Shown here: positions 4,951 to 5,294 of the stretch, one piece after another | Position numbering within the stretch: position 1 is the first letter of the stretch | Layout: each line of letters starts with the position of its first letter | From: Pseudomonadota bacterium | GTDB taxonomy: Bacteria > Pseudomonadota > Alphaproteobacteria > Rhizobiales > Rhizobiaceae | NCBI GenBank assembly: GCA_023388675.1 | Contig: JAEWFU010000539.1 | Location: forward strand, 1 to 5,294 | Length of the DNA stretch: 5,294 nucleotides | Direction of reading: 5' to 3' | Program-made: the position numbers and the translations under genes | Notes under the pieces: generated by a model | What the model saw: the letters and a program-made list of their open reading frames with translations, nothing else | Told to the model about the DNA's origin: nothing | Databases searched by the model: none

Positions 4951-5294
4951 ATGAGCAGTCTGGCAGGCAGGAAGGCATTCGTAACCGGCGGCAGCCGCGG
5001 CATAGGGGCCGCAATCGTACAGCGGCTCGCTGCCGAGGGGGCCGACATCGCCTTCACCTATGCGCGCTCCGGCGAGAAGGCGGCGGAGATCGTGCGCGCG
5101 GTCGAGGCGGAAGGACGCCGCGCGCTTGCGATACAGGCCGACAACCGCGACCCGGATGCGGTGCGCGCTGCCGTCGAGCAGGCTGCGGATACGTTCGGGC
5201 GGCTCGACATTCTGGTCAACAGCGCCGGCATCTACGAGGAAGCGCCCATCGCCGAACTCACGCTGGATGATTTCGACCGCACGCTCGACGTCAA
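4951..5294 (+). CDS. SDR-family oxidoreductase (FabG-like), N-terminal part, cut by right edge
   Basis: The first 114 codons of a classical short-chain dehydrogenase/reductase are present. The nucleotide-binding Rossmann motif TGGSRGIG is at residues 12-19. The second strand ends in FTYARS (35-40), a pattern that usually fits NADP(H). An adenine-contact Asp64 is followed by DILVNSAG at 86-93, where the family often has NNAG; Ser at this place is tolerated. The catalytic Ser-Tyr-Lys residues lie beyond the edge. ATG 4951 follows GGAGATTCCA and gives the usual short lead before the glycine motif. It is divergent from the TetR gene with shared operators, so it is probably its main target. It looks like a 3-oxoacyl-ACP-reductase-like enzyme by sequence, but SDR substrates cannot be read from this part. 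A larger operon may continue to the right. Confidence 0.9.
   Translation, partial: MSSLAGRKAFVTGGSRGIGAAIVQRLAAEGADIAFTYARSGEKAAEIVRAVEAEGRRALAIQADNRDPDAVRAAVEQAADTFGRLDILVNSAGIYEEAPIAELTLDDFDRTLDV

Noticed and set aside
4853..5014. 54-residue N-terminal extension of the TetR protein
   Set aside because: It crosses both operator copies and the SDR start. The GRPRKFD opening at ATG 4852 is typical of the family.

Overview
The window is about 63% GC by eye, with protein families and an intergenic palindromic repeat that suggest an alphaproteobacterium, most likely in the Rhizobiales (rhizobia / Phyllobacteriaceae type). This placement is an inference from gene content. No rRNA, tRNA, CRISPR array or transposase was seen. 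The layout looks like ordinary accessory metabolism: short, locally controlled gene sets, each beside its own regulator.

Left part (1-1100): a transcriptional regulator with an AraC_N-type sensor domain runs off the left edge on the minus strand. It is divergent from a plus-strand unit at 581-1076. That unit has a strong ribosome binding site, an arginine-rich 46-codon small ORF, and an overlapping gene for an Atu4866-domain protein with a hydrophobic N-terminus. The ~200-bp gap between them holds two competing hairpins.

Middle (1100-2591): a second, full-length AraC regulator (cupin plus double helix-turn-helix) is divergent from a DUF2000 gene across only 30 bp. That gap contains a near-perfect 14-bp palindrome. 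Beyond DUF2000 lies a ~110-bp composite inverted repeat of the kind dispersed between genes in rhizobia. It sits between two convergent genes.

Right part (2592-5294): on the minus strand are a Tat-exported sulfatase-fold hydrolase and, upstream of it, a TetR/AcrR regulator. The TetR gene is divergent from a short-chain dehydrogenase/reductase (SDR) cut by the right edge. Two 17-bp operator-like repeats, differing at three positions and 55 bp apart, lie in the 98-bp TetR-SDR gap. They are the best-supported regulatory sites here.

The most noteworthy points are as follows. The sulfatase-fold enzyme has threonine where sulfatases carry the cysteine or serine that becomes formylglycine, so it is probably not a classical sulfatase. 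The TetR has a Gly-Cys-Leu motif at the position of the redox cysteine of NemR, which fits control of a reductase. No strong evidence for an entirely new multi-gene system was found.
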